Assembly: GCF_037976825.1 (NCBI RefSeq) | Contig: NZ_CP150269.1 | Location: forward strand, 2,245,501 to 2,309,500 | Direction: 5' to 3' | Length of the DNA stretch: 64,000 bases | From: Paenibacillus sp. FSL K6-1330 | Lineage (GTDB): Bacteria; Bacillota; Bacilli; Paenibacillales; Paenibacillaceae | Part shown: piece after piece, positions 7,086-16,887 of the stretch | Numbering within the stretch: the stretch's first letter is position 1 | Layout of the letters: each line of letters starts with the position of its first letter | Made by a program: the position numbers and the translations under genes | Notes under the pieces: model-generated | The model's database searches: none | Told to the model about the DNA's origin: nothing | The model's input: the letters and a program-made list of their open reading frames with translations, nothing else

Positions 7086-9527
7086 ATGACGGACAATCAA
7101 CCAACGGGCCACGGCTATCAGCCGCAGGCCATCGAACCGAAGTGGCAGCAATACTGGGATGAGAACAAAACCTTTAAAACGGAAGATACCTCATCCAAAC
7201 CGAAATTTTATGCGCTGGATATGTTTCCATATCCATCAGGCGCAGGCTTGCACGTAGGGCATCCGGAGGGATACACGGCGACTGACATCGTGTCCCGTTA
7301 CAAGCGGATGCGCGGATACAATGTGCTTCATCCTATGGGATGGGATGCCTTCGGTCTGCCAGCGGAGCAGTATGCAATGGACACAGGCAAACATCCTCGC
7401 GAGTTTACCGTGCAAAATATTGATACATTCCGCCGCCAGATCAAATCTCTCGGCTTCTCGTATGACTGGGACCGCGAGATCAGCACCACCGATCCGGAAT
7501 ATTATAAATGGACCCAGTGGATCTTTATCCAGCTCTATAAGCGCGGCCTTGCCTATGTGGCTGAAGTACCGGTGAACTGGTGCGAAGCGCTCGGTACCGT
7601 GCTTGCGAACGAAGAGGTCATCGACGGCAAGAGTGAACGCGGAGGCCATCCGGTCGTACGTAAACCGATGCGCCAATGGATTCTGCGTATTACCGAATAC
7701 GCGGATCGTCTGCTTGAGGATCTGGATGAATTGGACTGGAGCGAGAGCCTGAAGGATATGCAGCGCAACTGGATTGGCAAATCCACAGGCGCTGAGGTTC
7801 GTTTTGACATCGAAGGGTACGATGGTCATCTGGAGGTGTTCACAACCCGTCCAGATACGCTGTTCGGGGCAAGCTACTGTGTCCTGGCGCCGGAGCATGA
7901 CCTCGTGGATAAGATTACGTCAGCCGATCAGCGTGAAGCCGTCAAGGCTTATCAAGATCAAGCAGCTCGTAAAAGCGACCTGGAGCGGACGGATCTGGCC
8001 AAGGATAAAACTGGTGTATTTACGGGTGCGTACGCTATCAATCCGGTAAACGGCGCTAAAGTGCCGATCTGGATCGCGGATTACGTGCTTGCTGGCTATG
8101 GAACGGGAGCCATTATGGCGGTTCCGGGTCATGACAGCCGCGACTGGGAGTTTGCGAAGCAATTCGGTCTTCCGATTATTGAAGTTGTTCAGGGTGGAAA
8201 TGTCGAGGAGGAAGCATACAGCGGCAGTGGCGCGCATGTGAATTCCGGCTTCCTGAATGGGTTGGATAATGAAGAGGCTATCCAGGCGATGAATGAATGG
8301 CTGGAGCAAGAGGGCAAGGGCAAGAAGAAGGTAACTTACCGTCTGCGCGACTGGCTGTTTAGCCGTCAACGCTATTGGGGTGAGCCGATTCCGATTCTGC
8401 ATCTGGAAGACGGAACGATGAAGACCGTGCCGGAGGATCAGCTTCCATTGCTGCTGCCGGATGTGGATCAGATTAAACCGTCCGGTACCGGCGAATCGCC
8501 GCTGGCTAACGTTACGGAGTGGGTGGAAACGGTAGATCCCGAAACGGGCATGAAAGCCCGCCGCGAGACCAATACGATGCCGCAATGGGCTGGCAGCTGC
8601 TGGTACTACCTGCGTTATATCGATCCGCGTAATAATGAGGAATTGTGCTCCAAGGAGAAGCAGAAGGAATGGCTGCCGGTTGACCTGTACATCGGTGGTG
8701 TGGAGCATGCGGTGCTTCATTTGCTGTATGCACGCTTCTGGCACAAAGTATTGTATGACCTGGGTGTTGTCGATACGAAGGAGCCTTTCCAGAAACTGGT
8801 CAATCAGGGTATGATCCTGGGCAACAATAATGAAAAAATGAGTAAATCCCGCGGCAATGTCATCAATCCGGATGATATTGTTAACGAATACGGTGCCGAC
8901 ACGCTGCGCGTGTACGAGATGTTCATGGGGCCGCTGGAAGCGACCAAGCCATGGAATACCAACGGGGTTGAAGGAACGCATCGTTTCCTCTCCCGCGTGT
9001 GGCGCCTGTTCATCGGAGACGACGGTCAATTGAACCCTAAAATCGCGGAAGGCGAGGGTGCGGACGAATTCAAACGTACGCTGCACAAAACGATTAAGAA
9101 AGTAACCGAAGACTTTGAACATATGCGCTTTAACACAGCGATCAGCCAGCTGATGGTATTCATCAACGAGGGATACAAGACGGAAAAGCTTCCGCGCAAA
9201 GCGATGGAGAACTTCGTTCAGCTGCTTTCCCCGCTGGCCCCTCACCTGGCTGAAGAGCTGTGGAGCCGTTTAGGCTACACGGAGAGCGTAACCTACGTGC
9301 CATGGCCGGAGTATGATGAGGCTTGGACTGTAGAGGCCGAAGTTGAGATTGTTGTTCAAGTTAACGGCAAAATCGTAGAACGTGCCAAAATCTCGAAAGA
9401 CATGGACCAAGAAGCCATGCAACAACATAGCCTCTCCCTTCCGAATGTCAAGCAGGCGCTGGAAGGAAAGAGTATTCGCAAAATTATTGCCGTACCGGGT
9501 AAACTGGTCAATATCGTGGCCGGTTAA
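7086..9527 (+). CDS. leuS: Leucyl-tRNA synthetase
   Basis: This 813-residue class I aminoacyl-tRNA synthetase charges tRNA-Leu. The HIGH motif appears as HVGH near residue 56 after the PYPSGAGL signature. The KMSKS motif is near residue 585 ([10 protein letters not shown]). The CP1 editing domain lies between about 220 and 420 with the conserved [10 protein letters not shown] segment. The C-terminal anticodon-binding domain ends [11 protein letters not shown]. Length is typical of bacterial LeuS (800-860). The ATG at 7086 follows AAGGAGGAG. Expression is governed by the leucine T-box upstream. The last 20 nt overlap the convergent comER gene. Confidence 0.98.
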   Translation: MTDNQPTGHGYQPQAIEPKWQQYWDENKTFKTEDTSSKPKFYALDMFPYPSGAGLHVGHPEGYTATDIVSRYKRMRGYNVLHPMGWDAFGLPAEQYAMDTGKHPREFTVQNIDTFRRQIKSLGFSYDWDREISTTDPEYYKWTQWIFIQLYKRGLAYVAEVPVNWCEALGTVLANEEVIDGKSERGGHPVVRKPMRQWILRITEYADRLLEDLDELDWSESLKDMQRNWIGKSTGAEVRFDIEGYDGHLEVFTTRPDTLFGASYCVLAPEHDLVDKITSADQREAVKAYQDQAARKSDLERTDLAKDKTGVFTGAYAINPVNGAKVPIWIADYVLAGYGTGAIMAVPGHDSRDWEFAKQFGLPIIEVVQGGNVEEEAYSGSGAHVNSGFLNGLDNEEAIQAMNEWLEQEGKGKKKVTYRLRDWLFSRQRYWGEPIPILHLEDGTMKTVPEDQLPLLLPDVDQIKPSGTGESPLANVTEWVETVDPETGMKARRETNTMPQWAGSCWYYLRYIDPRNNEELCSKEKQKEWLPVDLYIGGVEHAVLHLLYARFWHKVLYDLGVVDTKEPFQKLVNQGMILGNNNEKMSKSRGNVINPDDIVNEYGADTLRVYEMFMGPLEATKPWNTNGVEGTHRFLSRVWRLFIGDDGQLNPKIAEGEGADEFKRTLHKTIKKVTEDFEHMRFNTAISQLMVFINEGYKTEKLPRKAMENFVQLLSPLAPHLAEELWSRLGYTESVTYVPWPEYDEAWTVEAEVEIVVQVNGKIVERAKISKDMDQEAMQQHSLSLPNVKQALEGKSIRKIIAVPGKLVNIVAG

Positions 9528-10350
9528 TCGTAAAACCGAAGGCAGCATCCAGTTTGGCCAAATCCTCCTCATACTTGTCGTGTGTGGTTTTGATCAATTG
9601 GTAGAACAATCCGTTCAGGTTTGAATCAAGCAGTGCCAAAGCCTGAGCTGTGATGCCTCCGGGAACCGCAACCCGCTCTTGCAGCTGTTCGGGGGAGAAG
9701 CCCTCCTCCGTTAGCAGCTTGCCGGTGCCAAGCAGCATTTCACCGGCTAATGCATTAAGGGTCCTGCGGTCGATTCCGGTTATTTCAACGGCAGCGTCGA
9801 TCCATTTTTCCATGAATAAACTTAAAAAAGCAGGTCCGCAGCTGGAGAAATCGGAAGTGATTCGTGTGTGCGATTCCAGTATCTCGAGCGGCCTGCTGAT
9901 ATAAGACAGGAGGCTTTCTATAAGCTGCCTGTCTTCTTCTTTTATTCGGGAACCATACATGCATAACGATGCTCCGCCTCCGGTTAAGTTGGTGATGCTC
10001 GGTATGATTTTCGCCACCTTGCAGGGCAGCGTTGATTCCAGATGGATCAATTGGACCGGACTCGTGATAGATATCGCGATTTGCCGGGCTTCAAGCCTGT
10101 CTTTGATTTCGCTGATGACCGATTTGAATTCAAGCGGCTTGATACATAGGAATATCAGGTCGCTCTGAGAAGCCGTCTCCATGTTACAGCTGCATACCGT
10201 CAGACCGGGATGACGTTTTGCCAGCTGCAGCGGCTTTTCAGGGCTTCGGTTGCTGACCCGAATCTGCTCAGGCAGGAGTGCGCCCGATTGAATGAAGGCA
10301 TCGATCAACAGACTACCCATGCTGCCCGTACCGATAAAACCAACCTTCAT
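9508..10350 (-). CDS. comER: ComER, pyrroline-5-carboxylate reductase-like protein
   Basis: This 280-residue protein of the ProC family begins with a Rossmann dinucleotide loop ([13 protein letters not shown], residues 3-15). It has the ProC-like C-terminal segment with [19 protein letters not shown] and [18 protein letters not shown]. In B. subtilis the homologue is read divergently from comEA, as here, and its 5' region overlaps comE regulation; an enzymatic role in competence is not established. AAGGAGGGG lies 8 nt before the ATG. It converges with leuS and shares 20 nt with it. Confidence 0.85.
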   Translation of the reverse strand: MKVGFIGTGSMGSLLIDAFIQSGALLPEQIRVSNRSPEKPLQLAKRHPGLTVCSCNMETASQSDLIFLCIKPLEFKSVISEIKDRLEARQIAISITSPVQLIHLESTLPCKVAKIIPSITNLTGGGASLCMYGSRIKEEDRQLIESLLSYISRPLEILESHTRITSDFSSCGPAFLSLFMEKWIDAAVEITGIDRRTLNALAGEMLLGTGKLLTEEGFSPEQLQERVAVPGGITAQALALLDSNLNGLFYQLIKTTHDKYEEDLAKLDAAFGFTINRPRY

Positions 10351-10521
10351 GTGTATGTCCCCTCCTTTCGCGCTTTACGGCAGAAATGTACCGTCCTTAC
10401 GTTTAATGTATGCGGGGAAGATGCCGATTCATGACGGTTTTTCATGCGATTTCGGTAGGGAAACTGAAGAATATTCATAGGTTTGTACCAAATGAACTTT
10501 GATGTTAAGGAGAGATCATAG

Positions 10522-11190
10522 ATGAGACGAGTATCTTTAGGTTGGAGTCTTGCCGCAACGATTGCGGGCTGCGGGTTCATCTTGTTTGCTGGCGGTACGA
10601 ATCAGGGGATCGAGGGCTGGCAGCCGCTAAACGATCAGCTGGAGCAGGTGGTTGCTGCCGAAGAGAATGCGGGTGTGAAGACATCTGGGGCTGATTCCCG
10701 GCATAAGGACGTGGAACCGGCTGGAGCATCTGCTGAGCCCGAAGCGGACGTGAAAAATGCTGCAAACACCACTCAGGCTGGGCAGATCGAGCCTGCACAT
10801 AACGCGAAGGAGCCCATGCCAAACCAAGACCAAGGAGTGGCAGGGAGCAGTACAGCAGATCATATCGCCCCATCTTCAACCTCTGGCCAATCTACTTCGG
10901 CCTCGGTTCCACCTCAGGCTGAAGGTGTCGGTCAGCAGTTACAGCAGCAAACCCCTGTTAACAGTGTAGTACAGCAACCAGCAGCTCCGGATTCATCCGG
11001 GTTGATTAATGTCAACACGGCGGATGCCGCAACGCTCATGGAGCTGCCTGGCATTGGCGAGGCGAAGGCCAAGGCGATTATCGATTATCGAAATCAGTTT
11101 GGTCCATTTCGAAGTCAGGCGGACTTGATGAACGTAAAGGGCATCGGTCCCAAAATGCTGGAGAAGATGAAGCCTTACGTTGGACTTTAG
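10522..11190 (+). CDS. comEA: ComEA DNA-uptake receptor with a low-complexity spacer
   Basis: This 222-residue membrane-anchored DNA-binding protein should act at the cell surface in transformation. A single N-terminal transmembrane helix (about residues 6-25) is followed by a 135-residue spacer rich in Ala, Glu, Gln, Ser and Pro. A C-terminal helix-hairpin-helix pair follows (INVNTADAATLMELPGIG and LMNVKGIGPKMLEKM, about 161-222). B. subtilis ComEA carries an SLBB-type oligomerisation domain between anchor and HhH; I see none here, only the disordered spacer. The gene is divergent from comER and leads comEA-comEB-comEC. Confidence 0.9.
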   Translation: MRRVSLGWSLAATIAGCGFILFAGGTNQGIEGWQPLNDQLEQVVAAEENAGVKTSGADSRHKDVEPAGASAEPEADVKNAANTTQAGQIEPAHNAKEPMPNQDQGVAGSSTADHIAPSSTSGQSTSASVPPQAEGVGQQLQQQTPVNSVVQQPAAPDSSGLINVNTADAATLMELPGIGEAKAKAIIDYRNQFGPFRSQADLMNVKGIGPKMLEKMKPYVGL

Positions 11191-11235
11191 CTATGTGCTA
11201 CAATAAAGGGGACATTGATAAGGAACAGGTGACAG

Positions 11236-11757
11236 ATGATGAGTGCAGATCAACGTAAAGATTGGGATACTTATTTCATGGATATTGCCTTTATGGTTTC
11301 TACCCGCTCTCAATGCCCGCGGCGTCATGTCGGAGCGGTGCTGGTGCAGGGGAAGAAGCTGCTCGGAACGGCATATAACGGCGCGCCGATGGGAGTGCCT
11401 GATTGCTCGGAAGCTGGCTGTATGATCGCTGAGGATTATGAATTGGTCGTACAGGACGGCAAGGAGAGCATGGTGAAGAAACAGCGCTGCATCCGGACGA
11501 TTCATGCTGAGCAGAATCTGCTGTTATTCACGGACAGGATTGATCGTGAAGGCAGCACGGTGTACGTGACGGATGAGCCCTGCTGGACCTGTGCGAATAT
11601 GCTTGCCAACAGCGGCATTGTCGAGGTTGTGTTCCACCGTCCTTATCCGAAGGATTCGGGCAAGGTGTCCCGCATGATGGAACAGAAGGGTATTTTGTTC
11701 CGGCAGCTTGAAGTGTATGAGCCGCCGCGCGAAACCTTGATGACGGTAGCGGAATGA
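11236..11757 (+). CDS. comEB: dCMP deaminase / ComEB
   Basis: This 173-residue zinc deaminase converts dCMP to dUMP for thymidylate synthesis. The zinc site is complete: HAE at residues 90-92 and PCWTC at 115-119. Length matches ComEB of B. subtilis (189). It lies 45 nt after comEA. ATG codons at 11236 and 11239 are both possible. A terminator-like hairpin follows, so comEC may receive only part of the transcription. Confidence 0.93.
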   Translation: MMSADQRKDWDTYFMDIAFMVSTRSQCPRRHVGAVLVQGKKLLGTAYNGAPMGVPDCSEAGCMIAEDYELVVQDGKESMVKKQRCIRTIHAEQNLLLFTDRIDREGSTVYVTDEPCWTCANMLANSGIVEVVFHRPYPKDSGKVSRMMEQKGILFRQLEVYEPPRETLMTVAE

Positions 11758-11805
11758 TTTATGAATATAAGGTTATAGAAGAAAATGAATAGAAAGTCAC
11801 AGAGG

Positions 11806-11847
11806 AAGGACCTTTGACTGCGATCTGCAGGCAAGGGTTCTTTTTTT
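11806..11847 (+). terminator. Intrinsic terminator-like hairpin between comEB and comEC
   Basis: Arms AGGACCTTTG (11807-11816) and CAAGGGTTCT (11832-11841) pair over ten positions including two G-U pairs. A run of seven T follows immediately (11841-11847). It lies inside the comE operon and would limit or attenuate comEC transcription. Confidence 0.7.
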
Positions 11848-11876
11848 ATTTAATGATGAAGGGATTTGTTCGAATT

Positions 11877-14600
11877 ATGAGGCGAAGGCCGTTACTTATG
11901 TTTACCGTGTTATGGGTAATCGGCAGCGGTGCTGCATGCCTGTACGATGGATGGAGGCTGGCTTTGATTGCAGCCGGGCTGATTCTCATACTGCTTGCTG
12001 TATGTCATTGGGCGGGGGCAGGGCGTCTTTTTACACTCTGCATGTTGTTCTCCTTGTGCGTGTCGGGCACTTACTGGGAATGGCATGATGCGGCAAATAT
12101 AAGTGATTTCGAGTCGCTCCTCCCCGGGGTGTCATCGACGGACATCGTTCCGGTTACTGCGTTTGGTGTAATCACATCCCCTATAGAAGTGGACGGTGAC
12201 CGCGCGGATTTTAATGTTGTCCTACATGTGGCTGATCTCACGCTAGCAAAACCTCCAGCGCCTCAAAAACAAGCGAATCCGGATAACGGGACCATGCTGA
12301 AGACAGATGATATCGTTAGGGTTCAAGTAAAACTGCTGGATAAAAGGGAGCTGGAGAGGGTTAACCGATGGCAGCGCGGGGACCGCATACAACTGACGGG
12401 AGAGTTGCAAAAACCTGGAGAAGCCCGTAATTTTGACGGATTTGATTATGCTCAATATTTGCGAACCCAGAAAATTCATTGGATGATTAAAGTGAAAGGC
12501 TCTGAACAAGCGGGGGTCACTCCGCCTGACAGCTGGAATTTAAGTCATATTCTAAGATGGACGGATGCCGTTCGCCATAAGCTTGGGGGCAAGCTGGATG
12601 AATTGTACGGCGGAATCCACGCGGGTTATATGAAGGGACTTGTCATTGGCAATCGGGATGATCTGGATCCCGATACATTTATGGAGTTCTCGCGGCTGGG
12701 ATTGACTCATATTCTTGCGATATCGGGCATGCATGTGGCTGTTGTCGTAGGATGTCTTTTATTCATATGTACCACCCTTCGAATGACGAGGGAGACCTCG
12801 CTGACGGTGGTCATGTGGCTGATTCCCGTCTACGTCCTGCTTACCGGGGCAAGCCCTTCTATCGTCCGTGCCGGCATCATGGGGATGATCGGTTTGTATG
12901 CCGCACGGCGTCGGCTTTTGAAGGATGGACTGCATATTCTGAGTGTTGCCGTGCTCGCCATGCTGCTGTGGAACCCGTATTTTCTCGTTAACGTCAGCTT
13001 TCAATTGTCATTCATCGTGACTGCGGGCTTGATGATATTCGTGCCGAAGCTGATGCCGCTGCTGACATTTTTGCCCCGCTGGCTTGCGGGAACTGTTGGA
13101 GTCACGGTCGTAGCGCAGCTGATCTCCTTTCCTCTTACCATTCATTATTTCAACCAGGTGTCGCTGATTTCTGTTTTCGCCAACATGCTCCTGGTTCCAG
13201 TCATTAGCCTTGTCGTTCTTCCGCTAGGAATGGTGTCTTTGCTGATGGGGTGGGTGTGGATGCGAGGAGCCGGCTGGCTGGCAGCTGTAACGGAATGGTT
13301 AAACCAAATGACGTTCCGAATCGTTGAATGGATGAATGGTTCATCCGTGTTTATGACATTGTGGCCATCCCCGTCGATAGCCTGGATTCTGTGTTATTTT
13401 GTTCTTCTGTATGCATTGCTGTCCATTTTGAAAAAGAGTTCCGAAAATCGCGAGGGAGAGCGAAGCGAGTCCGATGATACAGTTCCGTTGGAAGGACGGA
13501 TACCCTTGGATCGTAGAGGAAGCTTGTCTAGAGCGACCGGCATGTTTCCGCTTGTGGATCGATGGGCCGGTGCGTTACGATGGAGAGGTTTTCTTCGCGC
13601 CAGTGATTATATCGAACGCTATGCAACGAGATCCGCGATCGTCCTGCTGTCCGGAGCTTTGGGTCTTTTACTGTACGGCGGTTATCAATCTCCGTCCATG
13701 CACGGAGCGGGACTGGTACAATTCCTGGATGTAGGACAAGGGGATTCGATACTGGTAACAACACCTGAGGGCAAGCATATTCTCATTGACGGTGGTGGCA
13801 CGGTGAATTTTCGTAAGGAAAAGGATACTTGGAAACAACGAAAGTCTCCGTATGAGGTGGGAGCGAAAGTGGTGGTTCCCTTGTTGAAAAAACGGGGCGT
13901 ACACCAGCTTGAGGCTGTCATCATGACCCATGGGGACCAGGATCATATCGGCGGCTTCCAGGCTGTTCTGCAGGAAATCCCCGTAAAATCGGTTGTATTC
14001 AATGGGACCTTGACCGACTCCGCTTCCTTCCGGAAACTGATGTTAACCGCCGTTCAGCAGCGCATTCCCATTTACGAGGCTGGATTTGATCGGGATGTTT
14101 GGAAGCTTGACAGACATACGGAAATCCAATTTTTAGCGCCTATTTTCCCAGAAAGTGGAGAAATCATAAAACCATTACCGTTGATTAAGGAGCAGAATCA
14201 TGCTTCACTAGTATTTGTCCTTCAGATGAACGGCAGCCGGCTCTTATTTACGGGTGACACGGACCAAGCTGCCGAACATAATATATTGCTGCACCTGGAG
14301 GAACGTTCTTCACAGGATGATGTCGTTTCACGTCGTGCTGCTGCCGAAAACCGGATCGATGTCATGAAGGTTGCCCATCATGGAAGCAAAACCTCGACAT
14401 CCGCGCTATGGCTGAATGCATGGAAGCCGAAGGCAGCGGTTATTTCCGCTGGCGTCAACAATATGTACGGCCACCCTCATCCGGATGTGGTCGGACGGTT
14501 GGAACGTTCCTCGACGCTCATCTATCAGACCAACCTTCACGGTGAAATCCAGATGAGGATCAAGGATGGACATATTGAAACGCGTACGAAGCTTCCATGA
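11877..14600 (+). CDS. comEC: ComEC/Rec2 DNA translocation channel
   Basis: This polytopic protein (907 residues from 11877) moves single-stranded DNA across the membrane during transformation. N-terminal hydrophobic segments and an OB-like DUF4131 region come first (about 1-210). The Competence transmembrane domain follows (about 220-500, with the conserved LGLTHILAISGMHVAVV). A C-terminal metallo-beta-lactamase domain carries THGDQDHIGG (about 684-693) and VAHHGSKTS (about 832-840). I prefer the ATG at 11877, preceded by GAAGGGA. ATGs at 11853 and 11856 have no ribosome site, and the TTG at 11814 lies inside the terminator stem. The basic linker at about 520-570 is longer than usual. Confidence 0.95.
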   Translation: MRRRPLLMFTVLWVIGSGAACLYDGWRLALIAAGLILILLAVCHWAGAGRLFTLCMLFSLCVSGTYWEWHDAANISDFESLLPGVSSTDIVPVTAFGVITSPIEVDGDRADFNVVLHVADLTLAKPPAPQKQANPDNGTMLKTDDIVRVQVKLLDKRELERVNRWQRGDRIQLTGELQKPGEARNFDGFDYAQYLRTQKIHWMIKVKGSEQAGVTPPDSWNLSHILRWTDAVRHKLGGKLDELYGGIHAGYMKGLVIGNRDDLDPDTFMEFSRLGLTHILAISGMHVAVVVGCLLFICTTLRMTRETSLTVVMWLIPVYVLLTGASPSIVRAGIMGMIGLYAARRRLLKDGLHILSVAVLAMLLWNPYFLVNVSFQLSFIVTAGLMIFVPKLMPLLTFLPRWLAGTVGVTVVAQLISFPLTIHYFNQVSLISVFANMLLVPVISLVVLPLGMVSLLMGWVWMRGAGWLAAVTEWLNQMTFRIVEWMNGSSVFMTLWPSPSIAWILCYFVLLYALLSILKKSSENREGERSESDDTVPLEGRIPLDRRGSLSRATGMFPLVDRWAGALRWRGFLRASDYIERYATRSAIVLLSGALGLLLYGGYQSPSMHGAGLVQFLDVGQGDSILVTTPEGKHILIDGGGTVNFRKEKDTWKQRKSPYEVGAKVVVPLLKKRGVHQLEAVIMTHGDQDHIGGFQAVLQEIPVKSVVFNGTLTDSASFRKLMLTAVQQRIPIYEAGFDRDVWKLDRHTEIQFLAPIFPESGEIIKPLPLIKEQNHASLVFVLQMNGSRLLFTGDTDQAAEHNILLHLEERSSQDDVVSRRAAAENRIDVMKVAHHGSKTSTSALWLNAWKPKAAVISAGVNNMYGHPHPDVVGRLERSSTLIYQTNLHGEIQMRIKDGHIETRTKLP

Positions 14601-14730
14601 AAAAACAGCCCGCTGTCCTTTGGACATAGATTCGTAGTATGATCTTTTATAGGAAAATGCAGCGGTGACTATAATCTTTATATTTGGTATAGTTAGATGA
14701 AGTTTCCTAAAAAAATAATAGGTTACATAC

Positions 14731-14757
14731 TGCAACATTTTTTTAATTCTATCCGTC
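14731..14757 (+). promoter_or_regulatory. ECF-type promoter of the sigma/anti-sigma operon
   Basis: TGCAAC (14731-14736) and CGTC (14754-14757) are spaced by 17 nt, the pattern of SigX/SigM/SigV-class ECF promoters. It lies 30 nt before the sigma factor start and would place transcription near 14763, which argues for autoregulation. It also argues against the in-frame ATG at 14761 as a start. Confidence 0.7.
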
Positions 14758-14787
14758 TGTATGTATGCAGGGAGAGGGGGATCCACT

Positions 14788-15336
14788 GTGGTGGAGCAGG
14801 GACTCATAAGAGCCGCTCAATCGGGCGATCGCGACGCTCTAATCACCCTATTGCGAGAAATTGAGCAACATGTTTACCGAACTGCTTATTACATTTTAAA
14901 CAATGAACAGGATGCTATGGATGCAGCCCAGGAAGCACTTATACGTGTATATACGAAGATTAACTCCTACGAGGAGAAGGCTCAGTTCAAAACTTGGGTC
15001 CAGCGGATTGTCACCAACATATGCATTGATAAATTCCGCAGGACCAAGCCGACGGTTTCCATCGATGAACATGATCTGGTGTTTCGGGATAATCTCGATG
15101 TAGAACGGGAAGTGATGTCGGGATATCTGGCTCAGGATATTCAGGAAGCCATTAATCAACTGCCGGATCATCATCGCACGGTCATTGTCTTAAGGTATTT
15201 GCAGGATCTATCCTACAACGAAATTGCTGATTGTCTGAACCTCCCGCTCAATACGGTGAAATCCTATTTGTTCAGGGCCAGGCAGCAGCTGCAGAATATG
15301 CTCCAAGAGCATCAGAAAGGTGGTGTATCAGGATGA
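14788..15336 (+). CDS. ECF RNA polymerase sigma factor (SigW/RpoE-like)
   Basis: This 182-residue ECF sigma factor has only regions 2 and 4. Region 2 includes AAQEALIRVYTKINSYEEKAQ and WVQRIVTNICIDKFRR (about 45-90). Region 4 is LPDHHRTVIVLRYLQDLSY followed by the helix-turn-helix EIADCLNLPLNTVKSYLFRARQQL (about 125-170). The GTG at 14788 is chosen because GAGAGGGGG ends 7 nt upstream. It is coupled to its anti-sigma by a 4-nt ATGA overlap. It resembles the SigW branch, but the self-promoter (TGCAAC-17-CGTC) differs from the SigW consensus, so I leave the symbol open. Confidence 0.92.
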   Translation: MVEQGLIRAAQSGDRDALITLLREIEQHVYRTAYYILNNEQDAMDAAQEALIRVYTKINSYEEKAQFKTWVQRIVTNICIDKFRRTKPTVSIDEHDLVFRDNLDVEREVMSGYLAQDIQEAINQLPDHHRTVIVLRYLQDLSYNEIADCLNLPLNTVKSYLFRARQQLQNMLQEHQKGGVSG

Positions 15337-16601
15337 ATTGCCAAGAGGTGGTGGAACGTATGCACCGGTATTTGGACCGGGATCTCACTTCGGAGGAGAC
15401 GGCCGAAATGTATCAGCATATTGCCGTGTGCCCCATGTGTGCGGAGACCTTTAATATATTGAAATCATTGAACAGAGAGCTTGAGGATCTCCCGGCCGTA
15501 ACCCCGCCTGTCAGTCTGGTAGACGCTATCATGCCTAGACTGGATGCCATTGACCGTGAACGCCAGAACCTTGTCGTACCTCCAGCCGTGAAAAGCCAAG
15601 AGCCCGCCGAAATGATGCCGGAAATGCGGCGTCCGCGACGTGCGGGAAGCTGGTGGAGCACGGTTGGCGGAAGAACGGCTATCGGTGCCGCTGCCGCTGT
15701 ACTTATTTTTAGCGTAGCTATTTTAAATAATGAACCGAAGATGCTATCCGATGCGGAGATTCCATACGAAGAGGCAAGCACGACCAGTGCCGGGGCGAAT
15801 GACGACTCGGCTGCAACGCAGAGTCAGGAAATCGCTCAGCCGTTTGCCGCCGAAGGCGGCACGGAGTCGGGTGGCGCATCGGATGAGGGAAGCGATCCAT
15901 CCGCAAATCTGCGGAGTTCGCCTTCAGAATCGTCATCGGAAGCCAATTCTAAGTCAGCTCCGAATGAAACGAAGGCAACGCCGGAACCATCGGATGGGGC
16001 TAACGGCACCAAGAAAGATGTTACAGCACCCGATACTTCGGTCCAGAAGAAAGATAATGGGGAACCTCAAGCGTCAGACCAACCTGCAACGAGCAACAAT
16101 GAGGTACCAAAAAACAATACCACAAGTCCGTCTGACCCTCCCGCTAGTGAACCTGAGCAGGACTCTGAGACCATGGATGCCCAGACTTCGCCTACGGAAT
16201 CGGCGGATACCTCGTCAGAGATGCTGCCTCCAATTAGCGATCCTTCCGGCGATGCAGGCACGGGAAGCACGGAATCATCCGACAGGTCAACCGGATCGTA
16301 CCAAGGACTGGCGATGGTACCGGAACAGTGGTCGTCCCCGGACGGCCTCTACCGAGCTTCGCTGGAGGCCGATCATCTGATTATCTATCGCCTGCCATCG
16401 GGAAGCCAAACCTCGCCTGAGGCGGTTGAAACGGTTGAGACGATTCCGCTCGGCGGAAGCTGGGTATCCGGTCAATGGTCAGAGGACGGCTTAACGTTTA
16501 AGTACAAGGTGCAGACGAATAACGAATTGGTTGAATCCGTCTATTCCATTGAGAAGTCTCAGCCTCCGGCGACTACGGGGCAGAAGCAGCCTAAACAATA
16601 G
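15333..16601 (+). CDS. Zinc-finger anti-sigma factor with long extracytoplasmic tail
   Basis: This 422-residue membrane anti-sigma factor begins with a ZAS zinc-binding domain (Cys3, His29, Cys33, Cys36 in HIAVCPMC). A single transmembrane helix lies at about 115-132. A disordered Ser/Thr/Pro/Glu-rich stretch (about 140-335) leads to a folded tail (about 340-405, WSSPDGLYRASLEADHLIIY and WVSGQWSEDGLTFKYKV) that looks like one or two beta-propeller blades. The start overlaps the sigma stop. The expected role is to hold the sigma factor at the membrane until the envelope is stressed. B. subtilis RsiW is about half this length, so the sensing part differs. Confidence 0.9.
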   Translation: MNCQEVVERMHRYLDRDLTSEETAEMYQHIAVCPMCAETFNILKSLNRELEDLPAVTPPVSLVDAIMPRLDAIDRERQNLVVPPAVKSQEPAEMMPEMRRPRRAGSWWSTVGGRTAIGAAAAVLIFSVAILNNEPKMLSDAEIPYEEASTTSAGANDDSAATQSQEIAQPFAAEGGTESGGASDEGSDPSANLRSSPSESSSEANSKSAPNETKATPEPSDGANGTKKDVTAPDTSVQKKDNGEPQASDQPATSNNEVPKNNTTSPSDPPASEPEQDSETMDAQTSPTESADTSSEMLPPISDPSGDAGTGSTESSDRSTGSYQGLAMVPEQWSSPDGLYRASLEADHLIIYRLPSGSQTSPEAVETVETIPLGGSWVSGQWSEDGLTFKYKVQTNNELVESVYSIEKSQPPATTGQKQPKQ

Positions 16602-16757
16602 AAATATTCAGAGATATATACAATCGGTGCACCAATGCCGGGAGATATGAATACACTATATATTAGAGAGAGCATTATACCAACTACCGTCGTATGACCG
16701 ACGGCGAGGTGTTTCTAGAGCATACTTGCCGGCGTTTATATAGATGTGTTGGGACGA

Positions 16758-16797
16758 AGGGACCTTGCCGCTGCCAAGCCGAGGTCTCTTTGTTTTC
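16758..16797 (+). terminator. Terminator after the sigma/anti-sigma operon
   Basis: AGGGACCT (16758-16765) pairs with AGGTCTCT (16782-16789), with one G-T pair, and is followed by a T-rich tract TTTGTTTT. The 286-base gap 16602-16887 otherwise holds only the holA promoter. Confidence 0.75.
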
Positions 16798-16852
16798 GTG
16801 TGGATGATTTCATTTTTATGCTTGTTGTCTATCGCATTCAGGCACTCTTTTT

Positions 16853-16861
16853 TGGTATAGT
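16853..16861 (+). promoter_or_regulatory. Extended -10 promoter of holA
   Basis: TGG-TATAGT at 16853-16861 is an extended -10 element 27 nt before the holA start. No good -35 is present, which is usual for extended -10 promoters. Confidence 0.5.
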
Positions 16862-16887
16862 GTACAGAGTAGAAAGGGGGGACGCCG

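Noticed and set aside
7920..9245. A 441-codon minus-strand open frame inside leuS
   Set aside because: It lies wholly antisense to a certain synthetase gene and its translation has no recognisable domain.
11814..11876. TTG or ATG starts of comEC upstream of 11877
   Set aside because: The TTG lies within a terminator stem and the ATGs at 11853 and 11856 lack a ribosome site.
15231..15332. An upstream start for the anti-sigma gene
   Set aside because: The zinc-finger start MNCQEVVERMHRYL and the ATGA overlap with the sigma stop fix the start at 15333.
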